The position numbers were made by a program, and so were the translations under genes. Shown here in pieces: positions 1 to 6,318 of a stretch of DNA of 14,011 nucleotides. Source of the DNA: Caulobacteraceae bacterium (lineage in GTDB: Bacteria > Pseudomonadota > Alphaproteobacteria > Caulobacterales > Caulobacteraceae); the NCBI GenBank assembly GCA_947456005.1, contig CANGRP010000033.1:1-14011 (forward strand), written 5' to 3'. Under the pieces are notes generated by a model. The model saw only the letters and a list, made by a program, of their open reading frames with translations, was not told where the DNA came from and searched no databases. The stretch's first letter is position 1. Each line of letters begins with the position of its first letter.

Positions 1-21
1 AACAGCGCTAAGCCGGCCCTG

Positions 22-47
22 TATAGTAAGCTCCAGACTCTGGAGCT
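22..47 (+). promoter_or_regulatory. Palindrome with GANTC centre over the cytochrome c SD, beside a TATAGT hexamer
   Basis: Positions 29-47 read AGCTCCAGACTCTGGAGCT, a perfect 9-bp inverted repeat around one central base (38). It can fold as an 8-bp stem with a 3-nt loop. Its right arm contains TGGAG (41-45), the likely SD of the cytochrome c gene starting at 52. Its centre is GACTC (36-40), a GANTC site of the kind methylated by CcrM in Caulobacterales. TATAGT at 22-27 resembles a -10 hexamer; the matching -35 would lie at or beyond the window edge. An operator or an SD-occluding hairpin is inference. Confidence 0.4.
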
Positions 48-51
48 CCGC

Positions 52-426
52 ATGCCCGCACCCCAAGCCGCTTCCGCCCTGATCCTGTCCGCCGCCGTGC
101 TGGCGGGCGTGCTCTGGTCGGCCGGGCCTGCGGCGGCGGCCGACGGGGCGAAGGTCTTCAACCTTCAGTGCCGGACCTGCCATGCGGTGAAGAGCTCCGT
201 CGCCGGGCCCTCGGTCCATGGCGTCGCCGGCCGAAAGATCGCCGGGCTCCCGGACTTCGCCTATTCGGCGGCCCTCAAGGCCAAGTCGGGGGTTTGGACG
301 GACGCCGCCCTGGACGCCTATCTCGCCGCTCCCGGCAAGTTCGCTCCCGGCGGGCGCATGATCACCGCCCTGGCCTCCCCGGCCGACCGCGCGGCGGTGA
401 TCGCCTACATGAAGACGCTGAAATAG
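52..426 (+). CDS. Secreted class I cytochrome c (c2-like)
   Basis: This 124-residue protein is a small periplasmic electron carrier of the class I cytochrome c family. Residues 1-29 form a Sec signal peptide (hydrophobic core about 8-24, AAA then ADG at the probable cleavage site). The covalent haem site is C40-R-T-C43-H44, with H44 as one axial ligand. M103 in the APGGRM segment is the probable second ligand, as in cytochrome c2. The remaining ~95 residues fit one haem domain. The ATG at 52 has TGGAG six bases upstream. The next gene begins 18 nt after the stop codon in the same direction, so co-transcription is likely. Redox partner and pathway cannot be told from sequence; a role in respiration is inferred from the family. 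Confidence 0.88.
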   Translation: MPAPQAASALILSAAVLAGVLWSAGPAAAADGAKVFNLQCRTCHAVKSSVAGPSVHGVAGRKIAGLPDFAYSAALKAKSGVWTDAALDAYLAAPGKFAPGGRMITALASPADRAAVIAYMKTLK

Positions 427-444
427 GACGGGTCGGGCAGGGAC

Positions 445-1335
445 TTGGACGTCTTTCCCGCCTTCTACCCGCTCGCTGGACGCAGGGTCGGCCTTGCTGG
501 CGAGGGTGAGGGGCTGCAGGCCCGTCGCCGTCTCCTCAGCGGAAGCCCGGCTGAGCTTGTGATCCTTGATGCGGCGGCGGCGGTCTCTCCCGACGCCTGG
601 GCCGGCATGGCCCTGGGCTTCATCGCCCACCCTGACGAGGCCTACAGCCGACAGGCCGCGGACGCCGCGCGCCGGGCCGGCGCCCCTGTCAATGTCATGG
701 ACCGTCCCGCCCTTTGTGACTTCACCGTCCCGGCGCTGATCGACCGGGGCGCCCTGGTGGCGGCCTTCGGAACGGGCGGGGCCTCCCCGTTGATCGCCGC
801 CCGGCTCCGCGCCGAGATGGAGTCCCGGGTCCCGGAAGGCCTGGGCCGGCTGGCGCGCTTCCTGGAGGACAACAAGGCCGGCCTCAGGCGACGCTATCCG
901 GATCCTGGAGAGCGCCGGGTCTTCCTGTCCGGCCTGCTGGAGGGTCCGGTGGCGGTCGCGGTCCTCGAGGGGCGTCCGGACGCCGACGTCCAGGCCCTTC
1001 TGGCCGAGGCGCTCTCCGGCGCGGCGCGGCCCAGGGGGCGGCTCTTCACGGCGCCCGGGGACACGCCGCCGGACCTCCTGTCCCTCAGGGCCCTGCGGGT
1101 CCTGTCGGCGACGGATGTCCTGGTGATCCGTCCCGGCGAGGCGGAAGGCGTCGCGAACATGGCGCGCCGGGAGGCGCGGCGCCTGTCGCCCGAGGCGGCC
1201 GGTCCGGGCGAGATCGCCGCCCTCCTCGCGGAAGGCCGCACCGTTGTCCTTCTGACCGATCCCACTCCCTGGCGCGCCGCAGGCCTGGAGCCGGAGGACC
1301 TTCCGGTCGCTCCGGGGTTCGCTGCAGGTCAGTGA
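445..1335 (+). CDS. cysG: Siroheme synthase (CysG-like): precorrin-2 dehydrogenase/ferrochelatase with truncated SUMT-like tail
   Basis: This 296-residue protein aligns by eye with the N-terminal half of CysG, which oxidises precorrin-2 to sirohydrochlorin with NAD and inserts iron to give siroheme for sulfite or nitrite reductase. It opens MDVFPAFYPLAGRRV (E. coli CysG opens MDHLPIF). A glycine-containing nucleotide loop GEGEG lies near residue 20, and VNVMDRPALCDFTVPALIDRG and FGTGGASPLIAARL match the conserved core, including the aspartate of the VxD motif. Residues about 135-190 resemble the dimerisation/ferrochelatase helices. Residues about 195-280 look like the first part of uroporphyrinogen-III methyltransferase (APGDTPPDLLSLRALRVL...TDVLVI) but stop where the catalytic GGDP region should continue. 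The start is TTG, chosen because homology begins there; AGGG lies just upstream. The C-terminus overlaps the convergent transporter by 7 bp (TCAGTGA). Confidence 0.82.
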   Translation: MDVFPAFYPLAGRRVGLAGEGEGLQARRRLLSGSPAELVILDAAAAVSPDAWAGMALGFIAHPDEAYSRQAADAARRAGAPVNVMDRPALCDFTVPALIDRGALVAAFGTGGASPLIAARLRAEMESRVPEGLGRLARFLEDNKAGLRRRYPDPGERRVFLSGLLEGPVAVAVLEGRPDADVQALLAEALSGAARPRGRLFTAPGDTPPDLLSLRALRVLSATDVLVIRPGEAEGVANMARREARRLSPEAAGPGEIAALLAEGRTVVLLTDPTPWRAAGLEPEDLPVAPGFAAGQ

Positions 1336-3005
1336 TTGAGAGACCGCCCCCGGGTTTCCGGCAGGAAGAAAAGGCAGGTCACGACGGACAGGAGTGTAAA
1401 GGCGAAGGGGTACCAGAGGCCCGAGTAGATGTTCCCGACGCCAATGACGATGGCGTAGGCGAAGAAGGGCACGAAGCCGCCGATCCAGCCGGTTCCTATG
1501 TGGTAGGGCAGGGACATGGCGGTGTAGCGGACCCGGGTCGGAAAGAGCTCCACCAGGCAGGCGGCGATCGGTCCGAAGAGGGCGGTGGCCGCAATCACGA
1601 ACACCTGCATCACCCCCATCAGGCCGGCCATGTTGATCCGGCCGGGATCGGCCTTGGCGGGGTAGCCCGCAGCGGTGAGAGCGGCCTTGATCTCCGCCTC
1701 GACGCTCGCCCGGACCGACTTGATCTCCTCCAACGGCAAGCCGGCGGCGGATCGGGACATCACCTCGACTGTTCCGACCCGGATGACTGCGCTGGCGCCT
1801 GAGGCGGAGGGCTGGTTGTCGTACGAGACCCCGGCGTTGGCCAGTATGCTCCGGGCGATATCGCAGGACGAGACGAAGACCTTCTTGCCGACGGGGTCAA
1901 ACTGCAGGGAGCAGTCCGCCGGATCGGCGAGGACCACCACCGGCGTACGGGCCTGGGCTTCAGCGAGGGCCGGGTTGGCGAACTGGGTCATCAGGTGGAA
2001 GCCGGGGAAGTAGGCGACCAGCATCAGGGTCATGCCGAAGAGCATGACGGGTTTCCGCCCCAGCCGGTCCGAAAGGGCGCCGAAAACCACATAGAAGACC
2101 GCGCTGATCGCCGTGGCGATCATCAGCACCATGTTGATGGTCTCGGGCGCGACCTTGAGGAACTTGTCCAGGAAGGTCTGGGAATAGAAGAAGGCCGTGT
2201 ACCAGACCGCGCCCTGGGCCGACATGACTGCGCACAGGGCCAGGATGACGAGCTTCAGGTTCTTCCACTGGCCGAAGGCCTCGGCGTAGGGCGCTTTGGA
2301 GGCTCCGCCCTCTTCCTTGAGTTTGGCGAAGGTCGGGCTCTCGGTGAGCTTCATGCGCATGAAGATCGACACCAGGAGCAGGCCGGCCGAGAAGAGGAAG
2401 GGAATCCGCCAGCCCCAGGCGTCGAAGGCGTCTGGCCCGAAATAGTGGCCGACCCCCAGGCGGGTCAGCAGGATCACGAACAGTGCGGCGAAGAGTCCGA
2501 AGGCGGCCGAGGTCTGGACCCAGCTGGTCGAGCGGCCCCGGGCGTTGTCGGGGGCGTGCTCGGCCACATAGATCGCGGCCCCGCCGTACTCTCCACCGAG
2601 GGCGAAGCCCTGCAGGACCCGCATCAGCACCAGGAGGGCCGGTGAGATGAGCCCGACCTGGCTGTAGGTGGGCAGGAGGCCGATGGCGACCGTGGCGACG
2701 CCCATCAGGACCACCGTGAAGAGGAAGGCGCTCTTGCGCCCGACCTTGTCGCCGATCCGGCCAAAGACCAGGGCGCCCACGGGACGGAAGAAGAAGCCGG
2801 CGCCGAACAGGGCCAGGGCCGCTATGTAGCCGGCGGTCTCGGACAGGCCGGTGAAGAAGACCTTGGAGATGACCGTGGTCAGGCTGCCGAAGACGAAGAA
2901 GTCGTACCACTCGAAGGTGGTGCCCGCCGCTGAGGCCCCGACCACTGTCCGCAGGGACGGCTGTTCCTGAACGCCATTCGGCTTTGCGGTATCCGCCTCC
3001 GACAT
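1329..3005 (-). CDS. MFS metabolite:H+ symporter (MHS family) with large periplasmic insertion
   Basis: This 558-residue inner-membrane transporter belongs to the MHS branch of the major facilitator superfamily (ProP/KgtP/ShiA relatives), which imports organic acids or osmolytes with protons. Family marks are FEWYDFFVFG (31-40), the loop 2-3 signature GRIGDKVGRK (82-91), RVLQGFALGGEYGG (129-142) and a second-half copy GALSDRLGRK (309-318). MHS proteins are usually about 420-500 residues. The excess here is a hydrophilic insertion of about 120 residues (roughly 341-460) on the periplasmic side of the C-terminal half, containing C365 and C381, which could form a disulfide. The ATG at 3005 follows AAGGGGGG. 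It lies 69 nt downstream of gcdH on the same strand, so they are probably one transcript, which hints at a dicarboxylate substrate. The substrate itself cannot be assigned. Confidence 0.9.
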   Translation of the reverse strand: MSEADTAKPNGVQEQPSLRTVVGASAAGTTFEWYDFFVFGSLTTVISKVFFTGLSETAGYIAALALFGAGFFFRPVGALVFGRIGDKVGRKSAFLFTVVLMGVATVAIGLLPTYSQVGLISPALLVLMRVLQGFALGGEYGGAAIYVAEHAPDNARGRSTSWVQTSAAFGLFAALFVILLTRLGVGHYFGPDAFDAWGWRIPFLFSAGLLLVSIFMRMKLTESPTFAKLKEEGGASKAPYAEAFGQWKNLKLVILALCAVMSAQGAVWYTAFFYSQTFLDKFLKVAPETINMVLMIATAISAVFYVVFGALSDRLGRKPVMLFGMTLMLVAYFPGFHLMTQFANPALAEAQARTPVVVLADPADCSLQFDPVGKKVFVSSCDIARSILANAGVSYDNQPSASGASAVIRVGTVEVMSRSAAGLPLEEIKSVRASVEAEIKAALTAAGYPAKADPGRINMAGLMGVMQVFVIAATALFGPIAACLVELFPTRVRYTAMSLPYHIGTGWIGGFVPFFAYAIVIGVGNIYSGLWYPFAFTLLSVVTCLFFLPETRGRSLNH

Positions 3006-3056
3006 GTCTTCCCCCCTTGTCGGGCGTCTGGAGGCCCGTTCACTTGGCTGCTGGAG

Positions 3057-3074
3057 TCTCGTAAAGGAACGAGA
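3057..3074 (-). other. Hairpin directly after the gcdH stop codon
   Basis: TCTCGT (3057-3062) and ACGAGA (3069-3074) form a perfect 6-bp inverted repeat with a 6-nt loop, touching the gcdH stop codon. A second possible stem, CGGGC/GCCCG (3021-3025 and 3034-3038), lies between it and the transporter start. There is no U-tract, so a full intrinsic terminator is unlikely. It may trim or stabilise the gcdH-transporter message (inference). Confidence 0.35.
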
Positions 3075-4265
3075 TCAGAAGGCGTTTTCTCCCGTGATCG
3101 CCCGGCCCAGGATCAGGGCGTGGACGTCGTGCGCCCCTTCGTAGGTGTTCACGGTCTCGAGGTTCGAGGCGTGGCGCATCACGTGGTACTCGCCGCTGAT
3201 GCCGTTGCCGCCGTGGATGTCGCGGGCCTCCCGGGCGATGGCCAGGGCCTTGCCGCAATTGTTGCGCTTCATCAGGCTGATGGCCTCGGGCACCCAGGCG
3301 CCCTGGTCGATCAGCCGGCCGAGGGCGAGGGCGCCTTCAAGGCCCAGGGCGATCTCGGTCTGCATGTCGGCCAGCTTCTTCTGGATCAGCTGGCGGGCGG
3401 CCAGCGGCTTGCCGAAGACCTTGCGGGTGGAGACGTAGTCGCGGCTGGCGTGCAGGCAGAAGTCAGCCGCACCCATGGCGCCCCAGGCGATGCCGTACCG
3501 GGCCTTGTTGAGGCAGGAGAAGGGCCCGCGCAGGCCGGCGACGCCCGGCAGCATCTGGTCCTCGGGGACGAAGACGTCGGACAGGGCGATCTCGCCGGTG
3601 ATGGAGGCGCGGAGGGACAGCTTGTTCTTGATCTGTGGCGTCGAGAAGCCCTCGGACCCGCGATCCACCAGGAAGCCGCGGATCGCGCCGTCCAGCTTGG
3701 CCCAGACCAGGGCGACATCGGCGATCGGCGAATTGGTGATCCACATCTTTGCGCCGTTCAGGATGTAGCCGCCCTTGGTCGGCGTGGCGGTGGTCCGCAT
3801 GGAGGCGGGGTCGGAGCCGCCGTCGGACTCCGTCAGGCCGAAGCAGCCGATGATCTCCCCCCGGGCCATGCCGGGCAGGTAGCGCTGGCGCTGGGCCTCT
3901 GAGCCAAAGGCGTGGATCGGATACATGACCAGAGAGGACTGGACGCTCATGGCCGAGCGGTAGCCGGAGTCGATCGCCTCGATTTCGCGGGTGATGAGGC
4001 CATAGGCCACATGGTTGACCCCCGCGCAGCCGTAGGCCTCTGGCAGGGTCGGGCCCAGGAAGCCCAGGGCGCCCATTTCGGTCATGATCTCGCGGTCGAA
4101 CCGCTCCTCGGCATAGGCCGAGACGACCCGGGGCAGGAGCTTCTCGCGGGCGTAGGCGCGGGCCGATTCCCACACCATGCGCTCGTCCTCCGAGAGACGG
4201 GAGGCGAGGTCCAGGGGGTCTTCCCAGCTGAAGGTCTTGGCTTCGGCGCCGGCATCGAGGGCCAT
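3075..4265 (-). CDS. gcdH: Glutaryl-CoA dehydrogenase
   Basis: This 396-residue FAD enzyme of the acyl-CoA dehydrogenase family oxidises and decarboxylates glutaryl-CoA to crotonyl-CoA in lysine/tryptophan/glutarate breakdown. The GCDH subfamily is recognised by LTESDGGSDP (144-153), the FAD/substrate segment GAKMWITNSPIAD (171-183), ARDIHGGNGISGEYHV (347-362) and NTYEGAHDVHALILGRAITG (373-392). E376 in TYEG is the expected catalytic base. Length is normal for bacterial GcdH. The ATG at 4265 is preceded by AGGAGA at good spacing; the reading frame stays open further upstream, but homology begins at this Met. Downstream on the same strand is an MHS symporter, and upstream is the CysQ-like gene 71 nt away. 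No CoA-transferase (the usual gcdH partner for free glutarate) is in the window. Confidence in the subfamily is high; physiological substrate is inferred. Confidence 0.93.
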   Translation of the reverse strand: MALDAGAEAKTFSWEDPLDLASRLSEDERMVWESARAYAREKLLPRVVSAYAEERFDREIMTEMGALGFLGPTLPEAYGCAGVNHVAYGLITREIEAIDSGYRSAMSVQSSLVMYPIHAFGSEAQRQRYLPGMARGEIIGCFGLTESDGGSDPASMRTTATPTKGGYILNGAKMWITNSPIADVALVWAKLDGAIRGFLVDRGSEGFSTPQIKNKLSLRASITGEIALSDVFVPEDQMLPGVAGLRGPFSCLNKARYGIAWGAMGAADFCLHASRDYVSTRKVFGKPLAARQLIQKKLADMQTEIALGLEGALALGRLIDQGAWVPEAISLMKRNNCGKALAIAREARDIHGGNGISGEYHVMRHASNLETVNTYEGAHDVHALILGRAITGENAF

Positions 4266-4297
4266 GTGGGTCTCCTGAAGTCGTGTGCTCGCCTTAT

Positions 4298-4309
4298 GCG
4301 ATGGATCGC
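4298..4309 (-). promoter_or_regulatory. Palindrome in the gcdH upstream region
   Basis: GCGATGGATCGC is a 5-bp inverted repeat with a 2-nt centre, about 33 bp upstream of the gcdH start in the 71-bp gap between cysQ and gcdH. The size and position suit a dimeric repressor site, but no regulator gene is nearby and no consensus is recognised. Confidence 0.25.
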
Positions 4310-4336
4310 GTCCCGGGTGTAGGCGCCTTTTGGCTT

Positions 4337-5107
4337 TCAGCCGCCGCGGGCGACAAAGGCCCCGTTCCGAAACCCCGCCGAGGCCTTGCCATAAAGAAAG
4401 GCCCCGCCGTCCTCGGCCTCGACCCGGCCGCCCGCCGCCGCGAGGATGGCATGGCCGGCGGCGATGTCCCACTCCATGGTCGGCCCGTGACGCGGGTAGA
4501 TGTCTGCGGCGCCTTCGGCGAGCCGGCAGAACTTGATGGAGGAGTCCATGGCGTCGGTCCCGTGGAAGCCGTAGCGGTCCGCGAGCGCCTGAAGGGTCTC
4601 CGGCTTCATGGTGTGGCTGACCAGGGCGATGGCGGCGCCCTCCGGCCAGGCCCGGACCCTGACCGGCTCGGCGGGGCCGCCCTTGACTCGCTTCAGGACG
4701 CTCTGGCCCGTGGTGAACCAGGTCTCACCCGTAGCGGGCGCCGAGATCGCCCCCGCGACTGGGACGCCATCGACGATCAGTCCGATGTTGACGGTGAAGT
4801 TGGGGTCACCCCGGACAAAGGCCTTGGTTCCGTCGATGGGGTCCACCAGGAGGAAGACCCGGCCGATCCGGCCCGGCGCCCCGAACTCGCTGGCGTGCTC
4901 TTCGGAGACCACCGGCACTCCGGGCGCCACCCGGGCCAGACCCTCAAGGATCAGGGTCTCGGCGCGACGGTCGGCCTCGGTCACCGGGCTGTCGTCCGAC
5001 TTGCGGTCCACGGCCAGGCCGCTGTTCCAAAGAGGAAGCACGAGATCGGCGGCCTCCTCGCAGAGGTCGGCGAGCACGGCTCCGAAGCGGGCGTCAAGGA
5101 TCGTCAT
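4337..5107 (-). CDS. cysQ: CysQ-type 3'(2'),5'-bisphosphate nucleotidase (inositol monophosphatase superfamily)
   Basis: This 256-residue protein is a Mg-dependent phosphatase of the FIG/IMPase superfamily. CysQ members hydrolyse 3'-phosphoadenosine 5'-phosphate to AMP, removing a by-product of sulfate assimilation. Motifs are SPVTEADRRAE (40-50), VVSEEHA with E69/E70, the metal-binding DPIDGT (89-94) followed by KAFVRG, and EWDIAAGHAIL (212-222) with W213-D214. The KAFVRG after DPIDGT and the overall length favour CysQ over a true inositol phosphatase, although these activities are hard to separate by sequence. Starts at 5164 (TTG), 5119 (ATG) and 5107 (ATG) are in frame. I chose 5107 because family homology begins there; 5119 is possible and has AGG directly before it. 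It is divergent from chpT across 88 bp. Confidence 0.85.
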   Translation of the reverse strand: MTILDARFGAVLADLCEEAADLVLPLWNSGLAVDRKSDDSPVTEADRRAETLILEGLARVAPGVPVVSEEHASEFGAPGRIGRVFLLVDPIDGTKAFVRGDPNFTVNIGLIVDGVPVAGAISAPATGETWFTTGQSVLKRVKGGPAEPVRVRAWPEGAAIALVSHTMKPETLQALADRYGFHGTDAMDSSIKFCRLAEGAADIYPRHGPTMEWDIAAGHAILAAAGGRVEAEDGGAFLYGKASAGFRNGAFVARGG

Positions 5108-5195
5108 GCGGAAACCCATCCTGTCTGGCGCGGTTCGTCCTAGATGCGCCGGGCGGTTTCCCAAAGCGGCAAATCAGGCCAGTTTCGCATTTACC
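5108..5195. promoter_or_regulatory. Divergent intergenic region, cysQ/chpT
   Basis: These 88 bp must hold promoters for both cysQ (minus) and chpT (plus), unless the genes start further in. I see no TTAA-N7-TTAA CtrA box, no GANTC site and no convincing -35/-10 pair. The chpT ATG at 5196 has only a weak CAGG well upstream, so a short-leader or leaderless start is possible. Confidence 0.3.
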
Positions 5196-5876
5196 ATGAC
5201 CGGGCCCAACGCTTCCCTGCCGGAAGACGCACGTCGCGACGCGTCTTCTCCCCGCACCGCCGAGGTGGCGGCCTTTCTCGCTGCGCGCATGTGCCACGAT
5301 TTCATCAGCCCGGTGAGCGCAATGGTCAGCGGGCTGGACCTGCTGGATGACCCGTCAGCCCAGGACATGCGAGACGAGGCCATGGGCCTGATCGGCGCCT
5401 CGGCGCGGAAGCTCGCCGACCTGCTCGGCTTCTGCCGGGTCGCCTTCGGCGCCTCGGCGTCGGCGGAGGTGTTCGACTCCCGGGAGCTGGGTCGTCTGGC
5501 CGAGGGTCTCTTCCGCCATATCCGGGCCGAACTGGACTGGCAGGTGGCGGCGCCCGCCCTGGCCAAGCCGGCGGCCCGGGCGCTGCTGAACCTGTCGCAA
5601 CTGGCGGGCGCGGCCCTGCCCACCGGAGGCGTGGCGCGGATTCAGGCCGAGGAGCGCGAAGGCTTCATCCTGATCCGGGCCCGGGCCGACGGTCCTCGCC
5701 CCCGGCTCCGCGCTGAGGTTTCCGATGGTCTGCTGGGTCTGCCCATGGGAGAGGGCCTGCACGGCTGTTGGGTCCAGGCCTACTACGTCCACCTCTTCGT
5801 GACGGATGCCGGCGGCACCGTACGCCTGGATTCCGCGGGCTCGGCGATCGACTTCCTGGCCGCCCTGCCCGCCTGA
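5196..5876 (+). CDS. chpT: ChpT, cell-cycle histidine phosphotransferase
   Basis: This 226-residue cytoplasmic protein resembles Caulobacter ChpT, which passes phosphate from the hybrid kinase CckA to CtrA and CpdR. The phospho-accepting region reads AARMCHDFISPVSAMVSGLD, with H34 as the phosphorylated histidine. The DHp-like helices continue through LLDDPSAQDMRDEAMGLI and SARKLADLLGFCRVAFGASAS. Residues about 110-226 correspond to the degenerate Bergerat-fold domain, which does not bind ATP in ChpT. Typical markers there are LPTGGVARI, PRLRAEV and EGLHGCWVQAYYVH. The frame is open far upstream, but that part is the antisense of cysQ; homology starts just after 5196. A receiver gene and a cheR-like gene follow in the same direction. 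Identification is by remembered similarity and is strong. Confidence 0.93.
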   Translation: MTGPNASLPEDARRDASSPRTAEVAAFLAARMCHDFISPVSAMVSGLDLLDDPSAQDMRDEAMGLIGASARKLADLLGFCRVAFGASASAEVFDSRELGRLAEGLFRHIRAELDWQVAAPALAKPAARALLNLSQLAGAALPTGGVARIQAEEREGFILIRARADGPRPRLRAEVSDGLLGLPMGEGLHGCWVQAYYVHLFVTDAGGTVRLDSAGSAIDFLAALPA

Positions 5877-5952
5877 ACCCCATTTTTTGGGGACCGGCGA
5901 AAACCCCTCCTTAACCTGAAGCTGGAACCCTCTCCGCGAGGGAGCGCCGCCA
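5877..5952 (+). promoter_or_regulatory. Leader between chpT and the receiver gene with competing stems
   Basis: The 76-nt gap has CCCC (5878-5881), GGGG (5889-5892) and CCCC (5904-5907). The G run could pair with either C run, giving two mutually exclusive short stems. CCCTC/GAGGG (5928-5932, 5938-5942) can form a stem covering part of the GGGAG SD of the next gene. One TTAACC at 5911-5916 is at most a CtrA half-site. No U-tract terminator follows chpT, so read-through is expected. Confidence 0.3.
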
Positions 5953-6318
5953 GTGAAGACCTGCCTTGTCGCCGACGACAGCGCCGTTATCCGCCTTCTG
6001 GCCCGCCGCCTGCTTGAGGCTGGCGGTTACCAGGTCCGCGAGGCCGCCGATGGCGCCGAGGCCCTTGCCGCCTGCGAGGAGGAGATGCCGGATGTCCTGC
6101 TGCTCGACTGGCGGATGCCGGTCATGAACGGCCTGGACTGCCTGTCGCGCCTGAGGGTCATGCCGGGCGGGGATCGGCCCAAGGTGGTGTTCTGCTCGGT
6201 GGAGACCTCGCGCGACATGATCCGTCAGGCGCTGGACGCCGGGGCGGATGAGTACGTCATGAAACCTTTCGACGGCGAGATCCTGACCTCCAAGCTCGCA
6301 CTTGCGGGGGCCTTATGA
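5953..6318 (+). CDS. Single-domain response regulator (CheY-like receiver)
   Basis: This 121-residue protein is one receiver domain with no output domain. The acidic pocket is D8-D9, the phospho-acceptor is D52 (LLLDWRMPVMNG), the switch hydroxyl is S82 (VFCSVETS) and the conserved lysine is K104 (YVMKPF). All catalytic positions are kept, so it should be phosphorylated. The start is GTG with GGGAG eight bases upstream. It lies 76 nt after chpT and overlaps the cheR-like gene by ATGA, so those two are translationally coupled. ChpT or a chemotaxis kinase are both plausible donors. From memory, C. crescentus has a similar chpT-receiver-cheR order, but I cannot check it here. Confidence 0.9.
   Translation: MKTCLVADDSAVIRLLARRLLEAGGYQVREAADGAEALAACEEEMPDVLLLDWRMPVMNGLDCLSRLRVMPGGDRPKVVFCSVETSRDMIRQALDAGADEYVMKPFDGEILTSKLALAGAL

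Noticed and set aside
4608..5195. Upstream in-frame extension of chpT
   Set aside because: It is antisense to cysQ and low in family similarity; ChpT homology begins just after the ATG at 5196.
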